The notes below the pieces were generated by a model. The model was given only the letters and a program-made list of their open reading frames with translations, was not told the origin of the DNA and did no database searches. 64,000 bases of DNA from Sphagnum magellanicum. Its lineage: Eukaryota > Streptophyta > Sphagnopsida > Sphagnales > Sphagnaceae. Below are positions 1 through 12,557 of this stretch, piece after piece. The stretch covers positions 26,122,501 to 26,186,500 of the forward strand of contig CM038908.1 of assembly GCA_021904315.1 (NCBI GenBank), written 5' to 3'. Both the position numbers and the translations under genes were made by a program. Numbering within the stretch: position 1 is the stretch's first letter; each line of letters begins with the position of its first letter.

Positions 1-2940
1 TTTGGAGTAGAAAGTGAACAATGTCACCGATTGCAAAGGACTGTCAATAAAACAAAAGAATAAGAAAACACATAGGGCAAAACAAGAAATGCCTTCCAAC
101 AAAGCGAAACATTCAAGCGTCAAACCCTAAAATGGTTGGGCACAAAACTTTAAGGTAGTTGGGCACAAAATCCTACAATACTAGCTAGTTCAAATCATGG
201 CACCTAGATGACATCATTGAGACAATGCTATCATCACATAGTTGAATCATTTAGGTAAGCACCTAATTTTTGGATGGGATTGGGAAACTATCAAAAGTGA
301 TCCAACAAACATTTTGGCAAATTTTCATCCAACAGTAATGATAGGCCAACTATACCCATGTTTGGTCATGTGTTTTTGAAAAAAAAAAACACTAAAAAAG
401 ATGGAGTTTTAAGGGAGATATGGATTTTTAAAAATTTAAATGAAACAATAGTTGACCTTAAAAATTCAGAATTTGTATTATTGAAAAAATTCCAGTGCAC
501 CACCCTTTTAAATATTTGAATTGAAATTTTTTTTTTTAAAAAAAAATTTGGTACTTCTTTCTCACATTTTTGGAGTTCACATTTCAAAAATGCTTCTATG
601 ATGAAAGCATTGTTATAACTTCAAAAGTCCACTATGGGGTTCACTTTTCATAAAAGTCATCCATCTTTCTTTAAATGATTCCTTTTGAAGTTTATTATAA
701 CATGAGTAACTTCAAATTTAAAAATATTGATATTAAAAATGATTTTACATGGTACTTTCATGATGCAATCCACAAAAACTACAACTATGATAGTCCATTT
801 AGTCCTCTTAATTGTGCTTTCACCCAATTTGTTTACATGATCGTGGACTACTAGAAAAGGAAAAAAAAACATGTTTTGATTGATGGTAGCTAAAAAAATG
901 CACCAAAAAAAAAAGTTTAAAAGGTGCTTCAAAGTTTAAGTCAAAACTAACACTAATTGTGTGTTAAAAACATTTGCCCTAAACCATTAGAAATAAGCTC
1001 TACCAATCTACCTAGTATCTCAGCTTCTCCTTTGTTTAATATCGAATAACATTTTGGTGTGGAACATAATTCATAGGTGAAAAAATCATTATGGCTAAAC
1101 ATGTGAACACAATTATCAAATTATGTTGTCAAACTATTTTGCAACTTGTTTTTCATGAAGGTCAAATTGTTGAATGTCCTTTCATCTTCCACAAAACCCA
1201 AGATTAAACCAAAGTTATTTCAACAAGCTTGCCAAATTCATTCACCTTATGTGCCAAAGTGGGGAACTATTGATCTTCATCCACAACTTGGAAATTGAAT
1301 TATCATCAAAGTTTTCAGTTACTATTCACTTTGCATTATGAGTCATGGTCAATTAGAAAAAATGAAGATTGCACATCAAGCTATTGGGAATTCAACAATG
1401 GGGGAAAAAACTCCAATTTTTTTAATTTCCAATGCAAAAGGTAGCCTTAATCAATGCCACATGGACTAAAAATGTGACATCAAATTTCCTTGTTTAGCCA
1501 ATTACAAGGATAAGTCATTTCCATCACATTCATGAGCTCTTGATCTAAAATCTACATTGTATTTCTAAAATATACCTCCTTACATGCACCTTTGACCTTC
1601 AATGCCATTACAATTACATTTTTTAAATGAACAAAATGGCATAATCCATTAATAGACATTGCATGCACACCAAAACTTTTGTCACCAATCTTCAAACTAA
1701 AGATCTCTTGTAGATGTGTAGAATCAAACCATCACCTAAAAGCAAATGCTTAATAAAATGGTTGATCAAATAATTGAAAACATCAAATCTTCAAAACAAA
1801 AATGTGGATCAATGTACTACCTAAAAGGCGAAAGCACACTTCGGGGGTGCCAATTTAGTCAAAAATATGTATTTTTTAAATACATTTTGTATTATTTTGG
1901 GAGTATTTTTTCATTGATTTCATATAATATTTTGATAAACATGTAAATGGATTTTGATACAAAGGCCTCCAACATAATTCTTGTTATCTTTCCAATGGAA
2001 ATAATCTTTCAAAAAACATTTTTAGCACAGTTATGGTTGTTTGAATGAAAAACCTCATCCTAATGTCTTTTGTGAAATCATATGAATGGAACTTTTCATA
2101 TGGAATTGAAATGGTACAATCAACTTATATTCAATATATGATTAAATAATTCATCAAATGTTGTAAATTTTTAATCATTTTTAGAATATATTTGCACTTT
2201 GCAGTATATTGGACCTTGGTACATGTATTAATTTTTCACAAATGTACTATTTAATCATTAATTTTAATATCAATAAAAAAATGTAGTTTTTTTTTATAAT
2301 TGCATTATTTAACAGTTGAATTATTTTATTTTGACTGATATAAATTATGAAAACCTCTTTTTAATATTAGCTTGGTGGAAGTTAAAAGTTACATAATTTC
2401 AAAAATTAATATTTCATTAGTAAAAATCTTCAAATATATGACGAAATTCTAGTGATAAAAAACAAAAATGACCTATAACCCTAAAATCATTATAAAAAAT
2501 TTATTTAAAACAATAGTCATTTAAGACATCATGTGGCACAATGATGTGGCAAATATAATCCATTAGTCATAAAAAACATATGTAAAGTCATTACTGATAG
2601 TTTAGTCATTGTTTAATTATTTTTTATTAATAGCAATTGGACCCAAAAACTTGGGAAGCATTATTTTTAAATTTATAACATTTATTATTATAGATTTATT
2701 ATATTTTATATAAATAATAAGATGTATTCTTATCTCAATTGTTTTTAATCTCATTATTTTTCATCGTATCAATTGTTAACACATGTCACCATCTAAATTA
2801 GGTTTAAGACCTAATTTAAGTTGGTAAATAGACCACATAATCTACCTACTTAGGCTTGTTTAAATAACCACCTAACCTAGGTAGCCTAAGTATGTACAAA
2901 ATATTTAGTCAATATTCCAATGTTGACCATAATGCATGTC
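1..2940. other. AT-rich non-coding stretch
   Basis: No gene is supportable here. Open frames are short (under 100 codons), low in complexity and lack family motifs. The DNA is rich in A/T homopolymer runs and looks like old, decayed intergenic or transposon sequence. Copies of the word agtcat occur near 2,510-2,620, resembling the subterminal words of the CACTA-like element at 41,386-43,248, so part of this stretch may be a degraded relative of it. Confidence 0.5.
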
Positions 2941-2947
2941 ATTTGTG

Positions 2948-3005
2948 AAATTTGATCCTTGGACCCCAAGGATGGAGTTTAATTCCTTTACCACTGAGTT
3001 GCCCA
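2948..3005 (-). repeat. tRNA-like module 1 (weak A/B boxes)
   Basis: Read on the minus strand, a CAACTCAGTGG A-box-like word is followed about 40 nt later by a degenerate B-box-like word (GGATCAAATTT). The arrangement parallels the better modules at 41,786-41,840 and 54,661-54,720. It does not fold as an intact tRNA and is best read as a decayed tRNA-derived repeat. Confidence 0.3.
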
Positions 3006-3862
3006 ACTTGTTCTGTAAATAATTTAATGTTTATTGTATTGAAACCATACTTCATTTAAACATTACACAAAACTTTAAATATAATAAATTGTATCTTATT
3101 GATAATTTGTCAAAATGAAAAAATTGAAAATTCATTCATAATTTTCTTTCAATAATGTACACAACTATGTAAATTACTTTGTAAAAATGTAAATTCAATT
3201 CAAAAAATATATATTTGAATTTTTTTATTAATAACATTTCAATGACCATACTTTGGAAAAAATTAAATTTAAATACGTAATTTGTAAATGAAATGACCTT
3301 TATGGCTAACACATGAAGAAATCAAATAAAACTTTCATATTTTAAACTTTCATTTGATTATTACAATTTTTCTTCTAATATATCATAATTTTACTAATAA
3401 TTTTTAATTTACACATATGAATCGATGTAGTTTATCCACATGAAATATTTATTAATGAATCATAAATCAAGTATTAAATGTTTGTATATTAGTCTTATTA
3501 AATATGAGGTATAATTCAATTTCAATAATTTAATTTAATTTGAATAATATAAATTAATATTTCTAAATTAAGTAATTTTCTGAAATTATATCATTATTCA
3601 TTTTTACACATATAATCTAATATAATTGTGTAATAATATAGTTTTACACATGTAAAATATATTTATTTATTTTAATACATATATTATATAAATTTTCATT
3701 TAAATTGATGATAAAAGTTTAATGTACAAATAAATTATATTTCCCACATCTTACATTTCTATTTTATTTTTAAATTGAATATAAAAAATTCCACCACATC
3801 ATGATAATATTTGCCACATCATTTGAAGTCTAAATTGAATTATAAACTAGATCTGCATATTT

Positions 3863-4141
3863 CATTACTAGAAAAAATGAAATTTGGATAATCCATGTCA
3901 ATTTCTTATTTTCTAGCTCAGATTTGAAAACCATAACGAGTGAAATATGGTTCATGGAAAATGGATGAAATATGTCTATTTTGTATGTTTTCATCCATCA
4001 ATCATATAAATGATTAATCTATTATTCATACTTATTCCACATAGATAATGAAATTATAATATATGATTGTGGTCTAATAAAATCATTCAAAACAACTAGT
4101 CATTGTTTCTTTGGTTGCAAAGGACAAAATTTCTACTAATG
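3863..4141. mobile_element. MITE-like element, possible degraded CACTA relative
   Basis: The left end reads CATTACTAGAAA and the reverse complement of the right end reads CATTAGTAGAAA, giving imperfect inverted termini around 279 bp. The ends resemble CACTA termini with C-to-T decay. The right arm contains ttggttgcaaaggacaaaa, also present just inside the right end of the CACTA-like element ending at 43,248. No matching target-site duplication is visible, so the assignment is tentative. Confidence 0.35.
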
Positions 4142-5132
4142 ATGTGACAACATTTTTTGGCCACCATAATGTGCTTTCACCTTGAATAATTTAGATTTTA
4201 CAAGCTTAACAACATGCTCATATTCAATAATAATTTTGGGGTTGTTAGCAAAAAATACATATAATGCCTACAATATTATTCCAATGTGAAATACTATAAG
4301 TAACTTCAACAAAACAATAACATCCAAATTAGTTTAGTGTGCCATATAGTGCACACCAATGAACTAAAGAACATTATTCTTTTTTATTTGAGAAATAACA
4401 CTTATACAATGGCCTTGAAACACAAAATAAATGTTGCAACCAAGACATACCCATAGAGAAGCGAATTGCTCTTCAACTAAACCACCAAATTTAACCACAT
4501 TATACAAAATTATAACCATAATGTTCCTAGCTATTACACCCATTTCAATTCAAGCATTAGTAAAATTGGAATGTGAACCCAATTTTTCATCATATAAACA
4601 TGCACACTTATCCACTATTGGTTTTTAATTATTGTTACCTCATTCGCACTCCAAATAAAGGAAGCACATTCTTGCACAATATTTTAAATGTTTTATGCCA
4701 TTTCCCATCCACTATTATCTTGACCCAATGTTTCTTCAAGTTGTTCTTCACATTTAACAATTACATATCATTAAAAACTTCAAATTTTGTCACTTACAAT
4801 CAATCATGGCTTAACAAATGAAAAATGTTTGTAAAGTGAATTAATTGTTTTTGGAACTTTGATTAGTTTTAGGTTGAACCAAATTAAGACTAACTCATTG
4901 CCTCTCTTTGTATAGATCCTTTTGTTTTTGTTATGAAATGCATCCTTATTATAAAACCAATCTTTAATGACAACATTAATTGTGGCAACAATTGTCATGT
5001 AACAACCAACATGCTTTTGGAGAATATCCAATTTAGTTGACAATAACATCGTTTTTTTCTCGATTGTAGAACAAATGACACACCTCATTGAAATATTATA
5101 CCATATGAAACAAATGCAAATACGCCTTTAAG
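4142..5132. other. AT-rich non-coding stretch
   Basis: No recognisable gene. Short open frames on both strands, for example a 94-codon frame at 4,804-5,088 on the minus strand, show no family motif and have lysine/asparagine-rich composition expected from AT-rich DNA. Confidence 0.5.
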
Positions 5133-5668
5133 AGCCAAAAACCATGTTAAGTAGTGGTGAAAACTAGCAACTTTTTTACATATGCTTCTTCTTTACATTT
5201 AAAAGTAATGTTAATCATTCCAAGTTGCGCAAAATGACTAATATAAATGTTGAGGAATTCATATTAAAAAATCCTTATATTTAATTTTCCAGCTTTTAAA
5301 ATATGTAAAAGTCCTTTACCACATGTAAATGAGGTGTAATGTGCATGATATACAAAACAAAATTGTAGTTTCTAATACAAGAAATAAAAGCCTAAAGTAA
5401 TTAACATATTTTGGTATGATTCAAAATTTTGATAAATTTTCAAGATGAAATGCAGAATTTAACAAAATTTATTCATTTTGAAAAGTTCATATTTATTCAA
5501 CAATGATTAACACGAAACATATGATTGATTGGGGCAGCTATATGTATTTTTAATAACAAGTTGAAAAAAATTTCATTCAAAAATTCTTTCATATGAAAAA
5601 ATGGAAAAAAATTAAAGTGGATTCATAGTTGTTTTGTGAAGTAATCCTATTGGCTCTTTGTGTGAATT
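5133..5668 (+). repeat. Dispersed direct repeat, copy 1
   Basis: This ~0.54-kb block recurs at 6,456-7,192 in the same orientation with clear similarity along its length. It starts with agccaaaaaccatg and ends near the word attggctc. No coding capacity and no TG...CA termini typical of LTRs were seen. It is probably a fragment of an unidentified transposon. Confidence 0.6.
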
Positions 5669-6455
5669 TGTAGCTAATTCTAAAACAAATTAAGGCCAAG
5701 GAAATCATGTTGCCCAAGTAACTTAGAAGACTTTAGACTTTTCATAGGACTTTTTAGGTTTTTTGGCAAGTGATTGGTTTGCATCAAAGTTACAAAATAG
5801 AAATGGACTAATGGTTGGCAAAGTAGAAGAACTTGGAGTTGAAGCACATAGAGATGGACTAAGACTAAGTACTGAAATGTTGGAAATAGACCTCGAAATT
5901 TGGTGGTGGTAATGGAGCCATATTTATTAGCTAAATTGAATACTAATTGAATTCTCTAAGAAGGACATGAAAGATGCATGTGCACAACTTGAAAAAGAAG
6001 AAGAGAAAAATGCCCACCAATGTGGAGTCTTGGAGAATTGCAACTTGTAGCTTGCAAGTTGATAAAAATTGAAGAATGTTCTATATTATATCATGTTTGA
6101 CAACCAATTGCCAACAACTTGCACCATTGGGATTTTGTAACATAAACATCTCAAATAAGATATAACAACTTGGATCAATGCAAGAACAAGAAATGTAAGT
6201 TGTACCTTAGTCCATGGTACTTGTAACTCACATTGAACATTGAAGCTGAATAACCTATGCAAACCAAAACCATAATGATTCGGCAGTAATCACTTTTCAA
6301 AAATAATATTTAATCATTGAAAAAAAATCATATAAAAGAATGCAACACTAAACAAACATAATGATTATAAGTTTCATTTCAACCTTGACTACAATGTACC
6401 TTGGTCCCTAACATTTAAAAAAAACTTCCCTTAGGGGTGTGGGTATAGAAATAGG

Positions 6456-7192
6456 AGCCAAAAACCATGTCTAATAGTGGTGAAACTATGAACTTTTTTA
6501 CATATGTTTTTTTTTTTACATTTTAAAATTATGTTACTCATTCCAAATTGTGTTAAATGATTAATATGAATGTTGAAAAATTCAAATTAAAAATTCATAG
6601 AATTAAATTTTGGGTTTTGGTTGTAAAAAAAGATGTTTGAATTTGAATAGGTGCTACATTAGATTGTGATTAATTTTACAAAGGTCTAAGCAAAAGACTA
6701 TTGTAATAACATAACTATGATGTAAAAAAATTTGAATGATAGTAACTTACTACCTAAGTTTGAAAAGCATTCACAATTTAAAAAGTATGGAATTTAAATT
6801 TTTAGAAAATTTATTTTTCAAAATTTTAAAATTTCAAAAGTCCTTTACCACATGTAAATGGGGTGTAATTTCATGACATATAAACCAAAGTTGTAGTTTA
6901 TGATACAAGAAACAAAAACCTAAAGTAGTTATCATATTTTGGTATGATTCAAAGTTATGATCAATTTTGAAGATGAAACATAGAATTTGACAAAAATTAC
7001 ACACTTTGAAAATTCATATTTATTCAACAAGATTAACACAAAACATGTGATATGTTGGGTTAACTATATGTATTTTTAATAAAAAGTTGCAAAAAATTTC
7101 ATTAAAAATTTCTTTCATATGAAAAAATGGAAAAAAACTAAAAAATATTCATAGTCTTTTTGTAAAGTAATCCAATTGGCTCATTTGTGTGT
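6456..7192 (+). repeat. Dispersed direct repeat, copy 2
   Basis: Second copy of the block at 5,133-5,668, longer by about 200 bp because of extra AT-rich sequence near 6,600-6,830. The two copies are separated by ~0.8 kb of unrelated non-coding DNA. The level of divergence implies an old duplication or two insertions of one family. Confidence 0.6.
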
Positions 7193-9379
7193 TTGCATCT
7201 TTAGATTGCCTTTAAACCTTGTCACCAAATAACACATATTGCAAAATACCTTGAAAGTTCAAATGTCCAACACATATTTCTATGAAAGAACTATGTGATG
7301 CATTATGCAAGCAAAAATGAAAACAAAATATTAGTTCTTTTGGTAAATTTGCCTCTTGTGTCATTAATGTTAATGAAACCAATGACCATAAGATTGCAAT
7401 GGAGGTGAACCTTTATGTTTATAATGCGTGGTTTGCAAAAAATGAATTCTCTTTTGTTGACTGATGGTAACACAACATTTTGTAGTTTTGTATTTCTAAT
7501 GAGGTGGCTAAAAGAAATGGGGCAACTAAAGGCAACAAGGTTTCTAACTAGGGAAAAGATCTAGCTACCACATGTAGGATCAAAGGGGTTTGGGACAACT
7601 AAAAAATTAAAATATCATAAAGGACCTTTTACAACCCCTTTTTCCTTATCGAAAGCAAGCAAAAAAAAATTAGGGGAAAAAAGGTTGGTTTAATGCCCTA
7701 TTGGCCAAAAAATCATTTTTAGTTATTTATAATTTATGAATAATAATATGCAATTTTCTTTATTTCTTACAATGATTTTGATGAGTTTGGGTGAAAATTA
7801 ATCAATATTGAAAATTTTTGCAATGAAAATTCAAGAAAATCAAAAATAAATATTTCTGAAAATTGGTTGAGATTTTGGTATTTTTGGAAAACCTTTGATG
7901 AATAGGATTTTAGTAAGACAACTTTATAATTTTTAGACCTAAGTGTGGGAGATATTGCATTTTGGATAATATTTGTTAATGAAATAAACTTAAAATCAAA
8001 ATTTCATGAGTGGGTTAATATATTGTCAACATCTTATTTCACACATAATCATGTTCACACTTGGGCCAATGGCACATGCCACACTAGTTATTCACACACC
8101 ATAACTTATAACACCCATGAATGGATTTTTTGAACTTGATGTTCAATGATGTGGTAATTGAATGATCCAACAACTATCAAGGTGAAGTTTCAAAAATGAA
8201 TTCATGGAGTTTTTTTGTTGAATCATAGCTTTCAAATTGAATCATAATCATAGTTTTCAAATTTTGAATTTGGAATTTTAATGGTTATTGCATTTCTTTT
8301 CAAGATTGTTGTGTGTTTGAAGATACAATTTTGATTATAGGTTGGATTTTAATGTGTGCCTTGAGGGTATAATGTAAATTCATGTTGGACTTATCTGTTG
8401 TCAAAATGACATAAAACTACTGGTGGAGTAATATGAGTTCCAGGTAACAAGAATATGCATTATGTGTGTGCCTGATGGATTTTATGTTTATTCATGGTGG
8501 GTGCTTTATGAACATTATGTATGGTTTAAAGATGATTGGTAGATTTATATGTGCCATGAAAATGTTTTGTGAATTGTGTGTTAGATTCATGTGTGTTTTA
8601 ATACATTATGTGGACATTAAATGGACTTATGGATGATTGAATGATGTTTTATGGATTGTATGGTGGATTTTTGTGTCACAAGGATATCTTATGGACTTTT
8701 GTGTATTTCAAAAATGTTTTGTGGATTGTATGTTGGACTAATTTGTGTTTAAGGGTACTTTGTGTATATTGATGTACTTGAAGGATGTCATGTTGGTATT
8801 TTGGATGTTTTGCGAACTACATCTTGGACTACATTATAGTTTGAAAATGCCTTGTACATTTGTACATGATTTACGTCTATGCACGTCATGTTGGACCATT
8901 ATTGAAGTTCTATAAAATATTTTGAATTAATTTGTTCTTTTCAAGATGGGAATATCATGACATGTTTGTGTATAGATTGTAGTAAAAAAATTCAAATTAA
9001 GTTGAAGAGATTGTTGTCAAAACATTTTATTAAATATTGGAGTAATTTCTATAGTCAAAAAGTTCAAATTGAATTGAATAAATTGTTACCAAAAAGTTGT
9101 GGTATATACTTGAGTAAGTTCCATGAAGTCTTCAAAGAAATTTGGTGATGTACATTTCAACAAGTCAATGAACTTGAATAAAAATGGAAATAAATTAGGA
9201 ACATATCAAAATTATTTCACTTTTATGTGTAGACTAGATTTTTTTTGAAATTCCATGCTACTCACCCATGTGTCAATATTGGGTAGTGTATGTTTGAAAG
9301 ATTCAAGCCATTTTTTGTGTAGAGGATGAGAGATCGGAACATTTGTTACATAAATTTTGTTGAGATTGATGAATTGAAG
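7193..9379. other. Non-coding stretch, T/G-rich in part
   Basis: No gene recognised. From about 8,270 to 8,900 the sequence is unusually rich in short words such as ggatt, ttgtg and atgtt, as if built from a degenerate short repeat. Open frames stay near 60 codons and lack motifs. Confidence 0.45.
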
Positions 9380-10925
9380 ACAACTTTTAACAATATGCCG
9401 AAAGCTATCCATGGCTCTAATTTTACATGCAATTGCCAAATTTGTGTTTCTACTTCTAATGCTTGTTGTAAAATGAGTAGTGAAATGTTTTTTGGAATCA
9501 CCTAGATATGGGAAAACATTGTGTGTAGCAAAGATGAATTTATGCAATGGCATAAACAAGATTATTTATTCAGTGAATGTGATAAGTGTGGTGTTAATCT
9601 ATTGCCATTGTGTCCCAAGGAAACTAAGGGATTTAATGACTATGTGGTCATTTAGAGGTGATTTGCTCTTGGACAAATTATGTTAACAGCAAGTAAACCT
9701 AAACCTTATACACAAGGTTACTTTTTTTCATGAGCTTATTGCATATTTGAAATAAGCTTCAATATTTTGTGCACCATAACTTTGTTGCTAATTGGCAAAA
9801 CATGCAATTCAGGTTGTGTTTGAAATATGTGTAGTTAAGGTTTGTTGTATCTATGATTGATTTTGTAGAAAATTATTCCTTTGCAATTTAGAATGAGATA
9901 CAATCGATGCATTGGCACTTTTATCAAATTTAAATTTTGGTCCACATTACTTATCATCCTAACCCTAATTAGGACCTGAATGATGCAAATTTGTATTTGA
10001 TAACCAAGTATCACTTTTATATAAGTGATGATCGTAAGCACGATTCATACTTTGTGTAACATTGTTTGCAAAAATATTGGATTTACATGGTTAACAAAAG
10101 ATATGCTCTTTCTAGTCATTTTGTTTGGTCAGAAGATTATGTAGGCCAATTTAAATCCCATAAGCCTTGGCATTTTATGGGATGTTATCGTAATTTGACA
10201 AGTGGGTGTGTGATGATTTGGTCCTTTTTCAAGATTGGTCATAGGAAAGGAGCCATGTGTTATGGACTGACTACAAACAAGTGGAGAATTACAAGACAAG
10301 ACAAGCTTTATTGATCCATCAACTGGTGTTGATCTACTGAAGGGTTGTTCCCCAGACTATCTCTTTTTATAACCCTGAACCATACTAGTCCCAAAATATC
10401 CTAGGCCATGATATTACCAAAAGTATCCCAAAATATCCTAGGACATGACATTGCCCAAAGTATCCCAAAATATCTTAAGCCATGATATTGCCAAAAATAT
10501 CCCAAAATATCCTAGGACATGACATTGCCCAAAGTATCCCAAAATATCCTAGGACATGACATTGCCCAAAGTATCCCAAAATATCCTAGGACATGACATT
10601 GCCCAAAGTATCTCAAAATATCCTAGGCCATGACACCATGATGGAGTTAAGGTTGTCATTAAGTAGTTCTTGCGATAAGAACAACTAAATGTTCATGGTG
10701 CGCCTTTAAGAAATATAGCATATGTGATAAGTTTTTTGCATGATGGATTGTTTAAGAGGCCAGAAACTTCTTACATACATTGGCCACCATAAGCCAATGA
10801 AAAAAATGTTTTGGCTCATAAGTTTTGATGATGTTGATCGAAACAATGCTTATATTTGTGATCTAATTCATGGCACCCAAAAGCTACATTTTATATGTGC
10901 CTTGATGGTCCAACCACGCTATTAG
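9380..10925 (+). pseudogene. Broken transposase-like gene (RNase H-fold/DDE type suspected)
   Basis: Several segments in different plus-strand frames read in a consistent order like one eukaryotic transposon-encoded protein type. They are a Cys-rich stretch (CNCQIC, near 9,430), SECDKCGVNLLPLCPKE (near 9,580), FVHHNFVANWQNMQF (near 9,755-9,800), IDFVENYSF (near 9,860), YISDDRKHDSYF (near 10,015-10,050), HFVWSEDYVGQFKSHKPW (10,110-10,175), a Trp-Ser-Phe-Phe/GHRKG motif (10,225-10,250), then FDDVDRN and GTQKLH (10,825-10,890). Stops and frameshifts separate the blocks, and a 37-bp minisatellite lies between the last two, so the gene is dead. The Asp residues of IDF, SDD and WSED could belong to a catalytic core, but I cannot name the superfamily with certainty. 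Confidence 0.6.
10389..10634 (+). repeat. 37-bp minisatellite, about 7 units
   Basis: Units begin at 10,389, 10,426, 10,463, 10,500, 10,537, 10,574 and 10,611. Each contains cccaaaatatcctagg followed by catgacattgcccaaagt with minor variants. Units abut directly with no unique spacers, so this is a tandem repeat. It sits inside the transposase relic. Confidence 0.9.
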
Positions 10926-10934
10926 GACTCACAC

Positions 10935-11956
10935 AAGCCCCTTTAAACCATTGCTTTATTTTAAAATATTTTAATTATCTTTTTGATACGTTTTTCGAAA
11001 AACATTAAAATTTTTATTTAAAAAAATTACTATTATGTTAAAATGTATATTTTAAAAATCCCAATATATGTCATCAAAAAATATTTTCGAATTGTGCTTT
11101 TAATGTCAACATTGTTTTTAAGTTGCTTTTATGCAACTTTTTAGCAATGGTTATAAGAGGTTCTTTAAATTTTTTTTGATTTAAACATTTAAGTCTAGTT
11201 CCAAATCTTGTTCTTCACACTCCTAATTACTAATTGCTAGTTTTAAAAAAAATCAAAATCAAAATGAGTTGGGTGAAAACATGAAAAAAAAGCTAATCAC
11301 GCCAAGGATAAAGTCCTTTTTAAGGATTGCATTTTCCACATGGTAGTTTTTTTTTGGTTTATATTGCATTTTTCACACAATTTTTAATATTGAATGTTAA
11401 ATTTGAGGCCAAATATGAGATATAACATGATAAAAACCTAATTTTTTTTGGCATCAATCTTTACATTATATTCAAATCTATAATTTTATTCGGAACCATG
11501 ATTACAAATTCAAAACTATAATAATGTAAGAGGACATTCGAGTATAAAAATTAAAAAATAGATATGTTTTTTTTTTTTTTGAATTTTTTGAACATAAGGA
11601 TCCCTTTTTGTGGAATATATTAAAGTTCACAAAAAAATTGAAATGATTTGATGAACATTTGGTAAAGGAAAAAAGCTTTTGTTACAAAAAAACCACTTGT
11701 CCACATGTTTTTCTTGAATGCCTTAAAAATATAAAAGGATTTTTGAAACATGGTGAATTTTCATGAAAATTTTATTGTTACAACTTTGAAAGTATAAGAA
11801 TTTATTTCAAAAATAAAATAATTTTTTTGATATATAATGTTCCCATGGTAATTTTTCAGATTTTTCAAAAATAATTTTAAAAGATTATCCACACACTACT
11901 TGGCTTTTTTTTTCTTTTGCTTTCATCTAGTTTGGTTTCAAATAAGGCAAAGCCAT
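10935..11956. other. AT-rich non-coding stretch
   Basis: Nothing recognisable. The stretch is dominated by A/T runs, including a long T run near 11,567-11,580. Confidence 0.5.
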
Positions 11957-12557
11957 CCTTGGGTGGTACCACTAGGAACCATCTCAAGGAATGGTTAAGG
12001 AGCCAAAAACAACCAATTCATATTTTTAAGCCTTTTTTGTTAATTTTTTTCATGATTACAATTTTTTTTTTTCATGTTTATCAATTGCATGCACTAATAT
12101 ATGGCTTGAAGTTTATTTTCAAATTTGAAAAAATTATATTTTAAATTAAAATGGCCCCTTAAAAAATTGATAGCCTCAACTTTGGAAATTCATAACTAAA
12201 TCATATTTAATCAATTAATTGTGAAATAAAAACCTAAAAGTAAATTGACTTCCAATTACCTTAGGAAAAAGCTTCATGTAAAAATTCATAAATCATGTTC
12301 CAAATTTGTGTTCCTGACCAAAAAGTTCAAGGCAAAATACAAACATTACGTTTTTGAAACTTTTTCTAAATGCAATGATTAAAAACATCAAAATACATAA
12401 TATTTTTGATATTATTGAAATTTCAAAAATATGGAATCTAATAAATGTATTCAAAATTTTTTATGAAAATGTTCATTTAAATGTTTCTTATGATTTTTCA
12501 AAGTTCAATGAGTCCAAGAAAATTAAGGTGTGACGTTTTTAGTGGTACCACCCAAGG
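11957..12557. mobile_element. Foldback-type element bounded by 18-bp inverted repeats
   Basis: CCTTGGGTGGTACCACTA at 11,957-11,974 recurs as its exact reverse complement at 12,540-12,557. The ~560 bp between the arms is AT-rich and non-coding. No target-site duplication is evident outside the arms. It may be a non-autonomous DNA transposon or a chance survivor of a longer inverted structure. Confidence 0.45.

Noticed and set aside
5133-7192. LTR pair of a short retrotransposon
   Set aside because: The repeats differ by ~200 bp and lack TG...CA ends, and the 0.8 kb between them shows no primer-binding site, polypurine tract or coding sequence that I can recognise.
10389-10634. CRISPR-like array
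   Set aside because: Units are contiguous 37-bp tandem repeats without unique spacers, in a plant nuclear context.
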